Program-made: the position numbers and the translations under genes | The notes under the pieces: model-generated | Told to the model about the DNA's origin: nothing | Database searches by the model: none | Seen by the model: the letters and a program-made list of their open reading frames with translations, nothing else | Assembly (NCBI GenBank): GCA_009698615.1 | Contig: WLPU01000003.1 | Location: 51,566-115,565 of the forward strand | DNA from: Actinomycetota bacterium | GTDB taxonomy: Bacteria; Actinomycetota; Actinomycetes; Nanopelagicales; Nanopelagicaceae | Direction: 5' to 3' | DNA: 64,000 nucleotides | Shown here: piece by piece, positions 1-7,018 of the stretch | How positions within the stretch are numbered: the stretch's first letter is position 1 | Layout: each line of letters starts with the position of its first letter

Positions 1-269
1 AAGTTGTTTTGATTCTGTTCTACAAGGCGTGCGCGATTACGAGCCGCACGGCGTTTGAGCGCGCGACGTTCATCTTCTGAAAGCCCACCCCATACCCCTG
101 CATCTTGTCCGCTCTCTAGGGCCCACGCTAAGCAAGGGTCTTTTACAATGCAGCGATTACAAACCTTTTTCGCTTCTTCGATTTGAGTAATGGCCGGACC
201 TGTATTTCCAACAGGGAAAAAAAGTTCAGGGTCTTCATCGCGGCACGCAGACTGATGTCGCCAATCCAT
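1..269 (-). CDS. whiB1: WhiB1-type iron-sulfur transcriptional regulator (partial)
   Basis: Small actinobacterial regulator that binds a [4Fe-4S] cluster and acts with the housekeeping sigma factor. Translating the minus strand from the ATG at 269 gives 89 codons before the window edge. Four cluster cysteines sit at residues 9, 37, 40 and 46, followed by the turn GVWGG at 58-62 and a basic tail rich in Arg/Lys. The spacing C9-C37-C40-C46 and the start MDWRH match WhiB1 rather than other WhiB classes. No stop is seen, so the last residues lie outside the window. It is transcribed away from the tRNA and msrAB. A WhiB protein is diagnostic for Actinobacteria. Confidence 0.93.
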   Translation of the reverse strand, partial: MDWRHQSACRDEDPELFFPVGNTGPAITQIEEAKKVCNRCIVKDPCLAWALESGQDAGVWGGLSEDERRALKRRAARNRARLVEQNQNN

Positions 270-565
270 ACCGAACCTACTTTCTCAATACCCAAGATTG
301 AATGAATCGACAGAACTCTTAATCTTTTTGCTGGTGCTCCATATTTGATGAACCATCCAAGATGGTAATTCTCCCGCGTATTTGCAGATTAAACAAGGAT
401 CTGCGCGGAATGATTTCTAGAAAAGAGGTGATCTATCTCGCTTTACGGAATTTTTCCTCTGAACCAAGGACTACCCCCACGCACATGCAAGGCTCATGCG
501 GCTGTGAACGGTACAACCCAGAACAATTTTCCTGAGCGAAACGTGATTTATCTTCATCCTGAGAG
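270..565. other. Intergenic region between whiB1 and tRNA-Arg
   Basis: About 296 bases with no convincing reading frame on either strand. It must hold the whiB1 promoter (minus strand): a TAGGTT box lies 4 nt before the whiB1 ATG and could be a -10 element of a nearly leaderless transcript. I saw no terminator, repeat or other RNA gene here. Confidence 0.5.
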
Positions 566-637
566 TGCCCCCGGCAGGATTCGAACCTGCGCACCCGCCT
601 CCGGAGGGCGGTGCTCTATCCCCTGAGCTACGGGGGC
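566..637 (-). tRNA. trnR: tRNA-Arg (anticodon CCG)
   Basis: The minus strand folds as a full cloverleaf of 72 nt. The acceptor arm GCCCCCG (637-631) pairs with CGGGGGC (573-567), with discriminator A at 566. The D arm begins GCTCAGGGGATAGAGC. The anticodon stem CCGCC/GGCGG encloses the loop CTCCGGA, so the anticodon is CCG and it reads the arginine codon CGG. The T arm is GCAGG-TTCGAAT-CCTGC. CCA is not encoded. The gene lies alone, divergent from msrAB. Confidence 0.96.
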
Positions 638-705
638 GCACTTGCTTTGTAGGACAAGGCTATCAGCGAGTGGCGTCTTTGCCTCCGTGGCAGAAGAATG
701 TGGAT

Positions 706-1602
706 ATGGAGAGCGCATATTTCGCAACAGGATGTTTTTGGGGAGCAGAACGGCGTTTCTGGAAACTCACAGGTGTTGTTGAAACAAGTGTCGGATACAT
801 GGGAGGGACTCGACCTTCACCAAGTTATGAACAAGTGTGTACCGGTGTAACTGGTCATGCCGAAATGGTGCACGTTGTATTTGATTCAACAATCATTTCT
901 TACGCACGATTATTGCAAGAGTTTTGGACAATGCATGATCCAACAACCCTCAATCAACAAGGCAATGACATTGGGTCGCAATACCGAAGTGCGATTTACG
1001 CCGCTTCATCTTCGCAATTGAAAATGGCGCAAAATACTCGAGACGAGTATCAAAAAGCTATTGCAAAAGCGGCGTACGGAAAGATTGTGACGGAGATTGT
1101 GCTTTCACAAGGCCATACGTATTGGCCCGCAGAGGAATACCACCAGAGATATCTTGAAAAGAATCCAAATGGGTATGACTGCCATTCCAGCACAGGTGTC
1201 GCCTATCCAGTCACTTTGAATGAGGATGAACTTCGCGCAAGGGTCGACGCTTTATCTTTTGATGTCTTACGAAAGGGTGCAACCGAGCGCCCGTTCACGG
1301 GAGAGTATGTGGATACTGAGACCGTCGGCATCTATAAATGCAAGGCGTGCAGTAGCGAACTTTTCCGAAGTGAAACTAAATTTCACTCTGGGTGCGGATG
1401 GCCATCGTTCTATGCGCCGACCTCCAACGATGCCGTACTCCTTATTGAGGATCGATCTCTGGCGCCTCGCATTCGAACCGAAGTTCGATGTGCTTCGTGT
1501 AATTCACACCTTGGTCATGTATTCGAAGGAGAGGGCTATGACGTCCCGACCGATCAGCGCTGGTGTATTAATTCAGTTTCGATGATTTTGGAGCCAAAAT
1601 AA
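706..1602 (+). CDS. msrAB: Bifunctional methionine sulfoxide reductase MsrA-MsrB
   Basis: Repairs oxidised methionine; MsrA reduces the S form and MsrB the R form of methionine sulfoxide. The 298-aa product joins an N-terminal MsrA domain, with the catalytic GCFWGAE motif (Cys10), to a C-terminal MsrB domain. The MsrB part shows both zinc CxxC pairs (CKAC and CASC), the FHSGCGWPSF box and the catalytic RWCINS motif (about Cys287). The frame is open further upstream into the tRNA, which is not plausible coding, so the ATG at 706 is preferred; a GTG at 700 is the alternative. Such A-B fusions are known in many bacteria. Cytoplasmic, probably monocistronic. Confidence 0.93.
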   Translation: MESAYFATGCFWGAERRFWKLTGVVETSVGYMGGTRPSPSYEQVCTGVTGHAEMVHVVFDSTIISYARLLQEFWTMHDPTTLNQQGNDIGSQYRSAIYAASSSQLKMAQNTRDEYQKAIAKAAYGKIVTEIVLSQGHTYWPAEEYHQRYLEKNPNGYDCHSSTGVAYPVTLNEDELRARVDALSFDVLRKGATERPFTGEYVDTETVGIYKCKACSSELFRSETKFHSGCGWPSFYAPTSNDAVLLIEDRSLAPRIRTEVRCASCNSHLGHVFEGEGYDVPTDQRWCINSVSMILEPK

Positions 1603-1618
1603 GAAAATATTCACTGCT

Positions 1619-2248
1619 CTACTTTGAATCCACTGCCCTCCAGCAATACCACGCAACTACGCTTCTGTAGGGTTTAAATTTTTCGCCCTTGCCATAAAGT
1701 TTTTTGGGTTCGATTTCCTCTTTTAATCGATGTATTTTCTCCCAGCCCCTGCGAACTCCTAAATCTCCAGTTGGCCAAATATCTAATCTGCCTAGTTGAA
1801 ACATCATGAACATATCTACAGTCCAGGGGCCGATGCCCCACAGAGCTGTAAGTTGATCAAAAATCTCCTGGTCATCTTCAATGAGATGAAGGTCTGCAAA
1901 GGAAATTACCTTATCTAGAGCGGCAGTGGCCAGCCCATGAATTGTTTTCGCCTTTGCTCCAGAAACACCTGCAGCCCGCATGTCAGCTACAGAAACTCTA
2001 GAGATTTTGGCCGGCGTGATTTTGCCGCCTGATAATGAAAGCAATCTGGCATGAATCGTGTCAGCGGCCTTGATTGCAAGCTGCTGAGAAATGACAGATT
2101 CGACGAGAGATTCAAAATGCGAAAGCTCTCCTACGCTTCGCCCAACCGTGCACAACGGGCTGCCTTCAATAGTCGGTATGAATTTTGGGTCGGTTTCGGC
2201 AATTTCAGTAACAATGCGCCGCATCTTTTGAGCCGAAACAACTGTCAT
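1619..2248 (-). CDS. DNA-3-methyladenine glycosylase II (AlkA/HhH-GPD family)
   Basis: Base-excision-repair glycosylase that removes alkylated purines. The 209-aa protein has the helix-hairpin-helix followed by the Gly/Pro-Asp loop: the stretch LWGIGPWTVDMF at about residues 134-145 is the HhH, and the aspartate in PTGDLGVRRG further on is the expected catalytic Asp. Length fits the short bacterial AlkA form without the Ada fusion. It converges with msrAB (16-bp gap) and is divergent from the MalY/PatB-type gene. Exact substrate range cannot be read from sequence. Confidence 0.85.
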   Translation of the reverse strand: MTVVSAQKMRRIVTEIAETDPKFIPTIEGSPLCTVGRSVGELSHFESLVESVISQQLAIKAADTIHARLLSLSGGKITPAKISRVSVADMRAAGVSGAKAKTIHGLATAALDKVISFADLHLIEDDQEIFDQLTALWGIGPWTVDMFMMFQLGRLDIWPTGDLGVRRGWEKIHRLKEEIEPKKLYGKGEKFKPYRSVVAWYCWRAVDSK

Positions 2249-2397
2249 GGCTTGGCCCTCATGGCGATACCGTACTACGAGTCCTACTCCTTAAAGATCT
2301 ATCGCGATCAACATTCAATTAGCCACTATCACAGTGAATTTCATCGCGAACAATCACGCCTTAGGTATTTCCTCACGGAAGTGGAATACTGAGCTTC

Positions 2398-3549
2398 ATG
2401 AGCCAGTACGAGGTGAAGCCAATTTCTTTGGCACAATTACGCACCCACAAAAGTTCAAAGTGGCGAGATTATGATCCGGATGTTTTACCGCTACCAGTGG
2501 CTGAAATGGATTTTCCTATCGCCGATCCGATTCGAGATTTGTTGTTGGAGATGGTCTCGAATTCAGATTTAGGATACTTAGGGCCAATTCCTGAGCTTGG
2601 AATTTCCTTCGCATTATTTGCTCAACAGCGGTGGGGTTGGGTTCTTGATCCACTGGAAGTTTATGCATCCACCGATGTTGGAGTGGGAATAGTTGAGATA
2701 TTGAGGCTCCTCACACAGCCGGGAGATCGCGTGCTGCTAAGTTCTCCTATTTATCACAACTTTTATACATGGGTTAAAGAAACGAAAGTGGAAAAAGTCG
2801 ATGTTCCATTTCTCGAAACTTCTGAGGGATGGGCAATTGATGTTGCTGGAATTGAAGCTGCGTATAAAACTGGAATTAAGGTTCACCTTTTATGTAACCC
2901 TCATAATCCTCTCGGCCGCGTTTACGCGCGCGAAGAATTGCTTGCAATTGCCAATTTGGCCCAAGAGCACGGTGTAGTGGTCATAAGCGACGAGATTCAT
3001 GCACCACTGACTTTCTCTGAATCAACTTTTATTCCGTTTTTATCTATTGGCGATACGGCACAAAGTGTGGGCATTACCGTCACGGCTGCGAGCAAGGGCT
3101 GGAATATTCCGGGCCTCAAGGCAGCAATTATCGTGACGCAAAATCCAGCAATGGCTGCATTGATGAGAGATTTGCCAACGGCACTTCACTATCGTGCTTC
3201 AATTCTTGGCGGATTTGCAACTGTCGTTGCCTATGAAAAAGGAACACAATGGCTAGATGGTGCCTTGCGAACTCTGGACTCTAACCGCTTCTTTTTGAAG
3301 AGACTTCTCGAGGAGCAAATTCCGGAAATTGTTTACCATGTCCCCAATTGCAGTTACCTAGCCTGGTTAGATTTGTCCGCGCTTAAACTTGGCGACAATC
3401 CTTCGCGTACTTTGCTAGAACGTGGACGCCTTGCTTTAAGCCCAGGGGAGAGTTTCAGCCCCAATACCCCTCAGTATGTACGCTTCAATTTCGCCGCGAG
3501 CGAAGAAGTGTTAATTGAAGCGGTACAAAGAATTCGCCGTTGCCTCTAG
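2398..3549 (+). CDS. MalY/PatB-type PLP C-S lyase (aminotransferase class I/II fold)
   Basis: PLP-dependent enzyme of fold type I, 383 aa. The N-terminus, with PLPVAEMDFP near residue 30, is typical of the MalY/PatB cystathionine beta-lyase group rather than true aminotransferases. The substrate-phosphate region CNPHNPLGRV and the PLP lysine in TAASKGWNIPG are intact. Members cleave cystathionine or cysteine conjugates to thiol, pyruvate and ammonia. Only 9 bp separate it from a second PLP sulfur-amino-acid enzyme, so the two probably act together in trans-sulfuration or thiol-conjugate breakdown. The start is preceded by AATACTGAGCTTC rather than a clear ribosome site. Confidence 0.85.
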   Translation: MSQYEVKPISLAQLRTHKSSKWRDYDPDVLPLPVAEMDFPIADPIRDLLLEMVSNSDLGYLGPIPELGISFALFAQQRWGWVLDPLEVYASTDVGVGIVEILRLLTQPGDRVLLSSPIYHNFYTWVKETKVEKVDVPFLETSEGWAIDVAGIEAAYKTGIKVHLLCNPHNPLGRVYAREELLAIANLAQEHGVVVISDEIHAPLTFSESTFIPFLSIGDTAQSVGITVTAASKGWNIPGLKAAIIVTQNPAMAALMRDLPTALHYRASILGGFATVVAYEKGTQWLDGALRTLDSNRFFLKRLLEEQIPEIVYHVPNCSYLAWLDLSALKLGDNPSRTLLERGRLALSPGESFSPNTPQYVRFNFAASEEVLIEAVQRIRRCL

Positions 3550-3552
3550 TCT
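3547..3552 (+). promoter_or_regulatory. Candidate -10 box of a leaderless promoter
   Basis: TAGTCT lies 6 nt before the ATG at 3559 and overlaps the stop codon of the upstream gene. The TANNNT-N6-ATG layout recurs before several other genes in this window. Confidence 0.4.
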
Positions 3553-3558
3553 TATTCC

Positions 3559-4665
3559 ATGACCGAGCCGCGCCCCGAAACAATTGCGATCACTACCGGC
3601 CGCCCACATGCGGCGCCTGATGCTCCGCTAAATCCACCCATCGAATTAAGTTCCACATTCCATGCCGGTGGAACTATTGGTTATGGACGTTATGGGAACG
3701 AAACATGGACGGCACTAGAAAGCGCAATTGCTGCCTTTGAACTAGGAGAAACTTTAACTTTTTCATCGGGGATGGCTGCGATTAGCGCAGTATTTTCCTT
3801 GGTGCCACTTGGTGGCACCATCACCGCATCACATCAGGGCTATAACGGGGCTATGACCCTGCTTCATACTCTTGAAAAGAGCGGTCACATCAAGGTTCGA
3901 TTTGTAGATGTTGCAAATACAAAAGAAGTTCTGGCAGCCCTCGATGGAACCAGCTTGCTCTGGTTAGAGTCTCCGACCAATCCAACTCTTGACGTTGCAG
4001 ACTTGCCAGTCCTTATCGCTGCAGCAAAGAAACTCGGCTGCATGGTTAGCCTTGATAACACCTTCGCAACACCACTTGTACAGCAGCCCTTGGTCATGGG
4101 TGCAGATATCGTCATGCATTCGGTCACGAAGTATTTTGCCGGCCACAGTGATGTATTAATGGGCTCAGTTTCGACGAATGACCCAGGACTATTAGCGCGG
4201 TTGAGTGATGCCCGTAAATTTGGCGGGGCAATACCTGGACCATTTGAAGCGTGGTTGGCACTTCGCGGAATACGCACATTCCCCCTACGTGTCGAGCGAG
4301 CCCAAGCTAACGCTCTCGAATTAGCGAAGCGACTGAGCGTTCATCCAAAAGTAGCAAAAGTTCACTATCCCGGGTTGCCGACTGACGCCCACCATGAGCG
4401 TGCAAAAAGTTTCATGAAAGGTTTTGGCTCAGTCCTCTCCTTCGTTGTGCAAGGCGGAGCAGCGCAAGCCGATGCGGTCTGTGAGGCCTCGCGCGTAATT
4501 ACAAATGCAACGAGCCTTGGCGGAATCGAATCTTTATGGGAGCGCCGGCGCCGGTGGGCCCTAGAAAGTTCAACGGTTCCTGAAGCGCTCATTCGTTTTT
4601 CAGTGGGATGCGAAAATATTGAGGACCTGTGGAGTGACATCGAGGAGTCCCTTAAGAAGATCTAG
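3559..4665 (+). CDS. Cys/Met-metabolism PLP enzyme (cystathionine gamma-synthase/lyase family)
   Basis: Trans-sulfuration family enzyme, 368 aa, forming or splitting gamma- or beta-linked sulfur amino acids. Family marks are the FSSGMAAISA segment near residue 71, ESPTNPTLDV near 137, and the PLP lysine in MHSVTKYFAGHSDV near 190. No clear ribosome site precedes the start; TAGTCT sits 6 nt upstream instead. The product is a little shorter than MetB (about 380 aa). Whether it is a synthase or a lyase cannot be told from sequence. It lies directly downstream of the MalY/PatB-type lyase. Confidence 0.85.
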   Translation: MTEPRPETIAITTGRPHAAPDAPLNPPIELSSTFHAGGTIGYGRYGNETWTALESAIAAFELGETLTFSSGMAAISAVFSLVPLGGTITASHQGYNGAMTLLHTLEKSGHIKVRFVDVANTKEVLAALDGTSLLWLESPTNPTLDVADLPVLIAAAKKLGCMVSLDNTFATPLVQQPLVMGADIVMHSVTKYFAGHSDVLMGSVSTNDPGLLARLSDARKFGGAIPGPFEAWLALRGIRTFPLRVERAQANALELAKRLSVHPKVAKVHYPGLPTDAHHERAKSFMKGFGSVLSFVVQGGAAQADAVCEASRVITNATSLGGIESLWERRRRWALESSTVPEALIRFSVGCENIEDLWSDIEESLKKI

Positions 4666-4718
4666 GGCTCAGGTGGTTTGAGATAGCAAGCGCTCAGAAA
4701 ATAGAGTATTTTTAACCT

Positions 4719-4868
4719 ATGTTTAAAATCATCCGTCGGGCAGCAGCACTCGTAGCGCTAGCTATGTTGTCCTTCCGCGCAGTTGGGTCATTCCTTTCTT
4801 GGATTGAAAAACAAGAAGATGGCCCCCAGAATGTCTGGGCGGATGACGATGAATTTGAAGATGCCTGA
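4719..4868 (+). CDS. Small single-pass membrane protein of unknown function (49 aa)
   Basis: Short gene not matched to a named family. The frame from the ATG at 4719 encodes 49 residues: a positively charged start (MFKIIRR), a hydrophobic stretch at about residues 8-27 and a very acidic tail ending WADDDEFEDA. That basic-hydrophobic-acidic layout suggests a real membrane protein rather than a chance frame. Its stop codon (4866-4868) lies 3 codons into the next gene, so the two are probably translationally coupled. A TAGAGT box 11 nt upstream could be the promoter. Homology searching would be needed to confirm it. Confidence 0.6.
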   Translation: MFKIIRRAAALVALAMLSFRAVGSFLSWIEKQEDGPQNVWADDDEFEDA

Positions 4869-5238
4869 GTACGCATCAGGCACGTGCAATATTGGTCCCG
4901 GTGAAATTCGCCGTAGACAAGTAGTTGCTCTCATCGGTGCAATTGCGACAGCGATGACATTAATTGGTTTCATTACAACAAATGCTCCGCGAGGAGCGCG
5001 CCTTTCGATATTTCTTCCGCTTCTAGTCACCTCAATTGGATGGGTTCAAGCAAGACGAAAATTTTGTTTGGCTTTTGGATTTATGGGGACTTTCAACTTT
5101 GGAAAACTTGGACAATTAGCTCGTGTTACCGATCCAGCCAGTCGTGCAGCAGATCGCTCAACTGCCATCAAGATTCTCATGATCGGTGTGGGTTTAGCGC
5201 TTGCCGGCACGCTCGTAGTGTTTCTGCTCCCCTTATAG
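4861..5238 (+). CDS. Conserved small integral membrane protein (about 125 aa)
   Basis: Function unknown. Starting at the ATG at 4861, the product begins near CNIGPGEIRRRQ, then has hydrophobic segments at about residues 22-41, 49-65 and 102-124. A conserved-looking central motif (QARRKFCLAFGFMGTFNFG) lies between the second and third segments. The frame is open further upstream, but that part overlaps the 49-aa gene in another frame and reads as low-complexity, so the start at 4861 with an 8-bp overlap is preferred; ATG at 4849 is the alternative. Probably in one transcript with the small gene before it. Confidence 0.65.
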   Translation: MPEYASGTCNIGPGEIRRRQVVALIGAIATAMTLIGFITTNAPRGARLSIFLPLLVTSIGWVQARRKFCLAFGFMGTFNFGKLGQLARVTDPASRAADRSTAIKILMIGVGLALAGTLVVFLLPL

Positions 5239-5328
5239 TCATTTTTCTCACAGCTCAACCTTTCTGATTCCACCTACCGAGCCAAGCGACTTTGTGAGAT
5301 GGTTACGTGAAGACAGAAGGAGATTATT

Positions 5329-5664
5329 ATGAATATTGTTCTTCACACCAAAAAATCGCAAGTTGCCGAAGATTTCAGATTAATCGTTGACGAGAAGTTA
5401 ACTTCCATGAATCGTTTTAGCGTAGTCATTGAGCGAGTGGATGTTGAAGTAGTTCATGAAGCAAACCCAAGGCAAGGTAAGAAATCCCACCGTATCACCC
5501 TCACATCCAAGGGTGCAGGCCCTCTGCTTCGCGCCGAGGCTGCAGCATTCAATGATCTCGCTGCATTTGACGAAGCAATTAAGAATTTCGAGTTACAAAT
5601 TCGAAAGATACATGAGCGAAGCAAAGATGTAAGTAAAGATTCTGTCAGAAAGCCTGCAATCTAA
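5329..5664 (+). CDS. hpf: Short-form ribosome hibernation promoting factor (HPF/RaiA/YfiA)
   Basis: Binds the decoding centre of the 30S subunit and silences ribosomes in stationary phase. The 111-aa protein carries the S30AE domain: MNIVLHTKKSQVAEDFR at the start, the basic strand GKKSHRITLTSKG and the helix AAFNDLAAFDEAIKNFELQIRK. There is a strong ribosome site (AGAAGGAG) 6 nt before the ATG. It lacks the C-terminal dimerisation domain of the long HPF (about 180-230 aa) usual in Actinobacteria. It converges with terC, 4 bp away. Confidence 0.88.
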   Translation: MNIVLHTKKSQVAEDFRLIVDEKLTSMNRFSVVIERVDVEVVHEANPRQGKKSHRITLTSKGAGPLLRAEAAAFNDLAAFDEAIKNFELQIRKIHERSKDVSKDSVRKPAI

Positions 5665-5668
5665 ATAG

Positions 5669-6574
5669 TTATTCCGCACCGGCAATTCCACGAGTAGCTG
5701 TAAGGCTTGCAACAGTTGTGATCAATAGTGCAGCGACAATTGAACCAAGGCTAAATTCGAGGGAAATAACTGGGACATCAACGCCCAATATTGCGTGTAC
5801 ACCCACCCCGTGAAGGGCCTCGAAGATCATTTTTACCCCAATGAAGGCCAAGATAAGAGAAAGGCCTTTGGAAAGATAAATGAGGCGCTTGAGTAATCCC
5901 TCTAAGAGGAAATAAAGTTGGCGAAGCCCCATAAGCGCGAAGATATTGGCTGTCGTAACAATGTAGGGATTCTTGGTTAGACCAAAAATTGCTGGAATCG
6001 AATCAAGAGAAAAAACCAGATTAGTCATTCCCAAAGCGACGAGTGCAATCGTGAACGTGCTGATACCGCGGGCCTTCATGCGCGTGACAACTTTGCCTTC
6101 CTTCCATTCATCTTCATCTCCGCTTTCTTTGGCTAGTTCGTATGCGGTATAAATCAAGAACGCTCCAAAGAGGAAAAAGATGCTTGAAAATCTTGATATC
6201 AGCGCAGCACCCATCGGAATCAGCGCACCTCGCATCGCAATCGTGAGCATAATTCCAAGGAGTAGAACAAGTTGCTGCTTCTCTTTTTTAACATGTAGAT
6301 GCCCCAGAATAATAATAAAAACGAATATATTGTCGACCGAAAGAGCATATTCCGTGAGCCAGCCAGCAAAAAACTCCTTTTGGGATTGCACATCAGTCCA
6401 CCCGGGAAGAAAGTAACCAAAGGCAACGGCAGTGCCAATATAGAAAATTGTCCAAAAGGCTGCCTCGAGTAAAGAAGTCTCCTTGTTTCGACGCAGGATT
6501 GCCAAAGCTAGATCAAAAAGAATGACAAATGCGAGGATTCCGATGGTTACAAACCAGGTGGTTAATGAAATCAT
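5669..6574 (-). CDS. TerC/Alx-family integral membrane protein
   Basis: Multi-pass membrane protein of 301 aa, in the family linked to tellurite resistance and, from work on Alx/MntP-like members, manganese export. The two conserved acidic motifs are intact: EYALSVDNIFVF at about residues 75-86 and FSLDSIPAIFGLTKNP near 190. About seven to eight hydrophobic spans are visible. Its ATG overlaps the TGA of the upstream gene (ATGA at 6571-6574), so they form a two-gene operon. Physiological substrate is not evident. Confidence 0.88.
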   Translation of the reverse strand: MISLTTWFVTIGILAFVILFDLALAILRRNKETSLLEAAFWTIFYIGTAVAFGYFLPGWTDVQSQKEFFAGWLTEYALSVDNIFVFIIILGHLHVKKEKQQLVLLLGIMLTIAMRGALIPMGAALISRFSSIFFLFGAFLIYTAYELAKESGDEDEWKEGKVVTRMKARGISTFTIALVALGMTNLVFSLDSIPAIFGLTKNPYIVTTANIFALMGLRQLYFLLEGLLKRLIYLSKGLSLILAFIGVKMIFEALHGVGVHAILGVDVPVISLEFSLGSIVAALLITTVASLTATRGIAGAE

Positions 6575-6960
6575 GACTTCTGGATCTTCGACTCTAAGTC
6601 TCGTAGTAGTTGGTGGACTTCAGCCGAAATGACCTTCAATTCTTTTAACTCTAAATTTGCGATAGATCTAGCTTCTTTTGCTAATTCAAATTCACCAAGG
6701 CTGGCGGTGTGCGTTTCGGTGATCTTCTGATCGACGCTTTGAGACTGTGCATTTTGACCAACCATGATGATCGATAACAAGACGAGTTGTAAGAAGGTTT
6801 GGGCAACCCAAGAAACAATCACGATAACGTCGCCGGATTTGATGGCAACAGGTAAAGAGATCAGAGCAATGGCTGCAAAGATATAAGCACACCACATGGT
6901 GCTCACCATTGAGGTAATTCGCATTGCGAGAAATTTGTTAAATCTGGTGATTGCGCTCAT
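6571..6960 (-). CDS. Small two-span membrane protein, DUF1003-like
   Basis: 129-aa protein with two hydrophobic spans (about residues 20-38 and 45-65), the second followed by IIMVGQNAQS. That motif recalls DUF1003-type proteins, whose function is unknown. The C-terminal half is a charged, probably coiled-coil helix (about residues 75-128). It overlaps terC by 4 bp and is translated first, so it may be a partner of the TerC protein. The family assignment is tentative. Confidence 0.6.
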   Translation of the reverse strand: MSAITRFNKFLAMRITSMVSTMWCAYIFAAIALISLPVAIKSGDVIVIVSWVAQTFLQLVLLSIIMVGQNAQSQSVDQKITETHTASLGEFELAKEARSIANLELKELKVISAEVHQLLRDLESKIQKS

Positions 6961-7007
6961 GTTTTAATCCTAACTGCTAAGAGCCTGGAACGTCTCGTGC
7001 TGCTCGG

Positions 7008-7013
7008 TATACT
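7008..7013 (+). promoter_or_regulatory. Candidate -10 box of a leaderless promoter
   Basis: TATACT, a near-consensus -10 hexamer, ends 5 nt before the GTG start at 7019, with no ribosome site between. A leaderless transcript is the simplest reading. No clear -35 box is seen. Confidence 0.5.
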
Positions 7014-7018
7014 TAACC

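Noticed and set aside
1220..1585. 121-aa plus-strand frame inside msrAB
   Set aside because: It overlaps the conserved MsrB domain in another frame and resembles no known family.
2051..2392. 113-aa plus-strand frame over the start of the AlkA-type gene
   Set aside because: It lies mostly antisense to a clear HhH-GPD protein and has no recognisable features.
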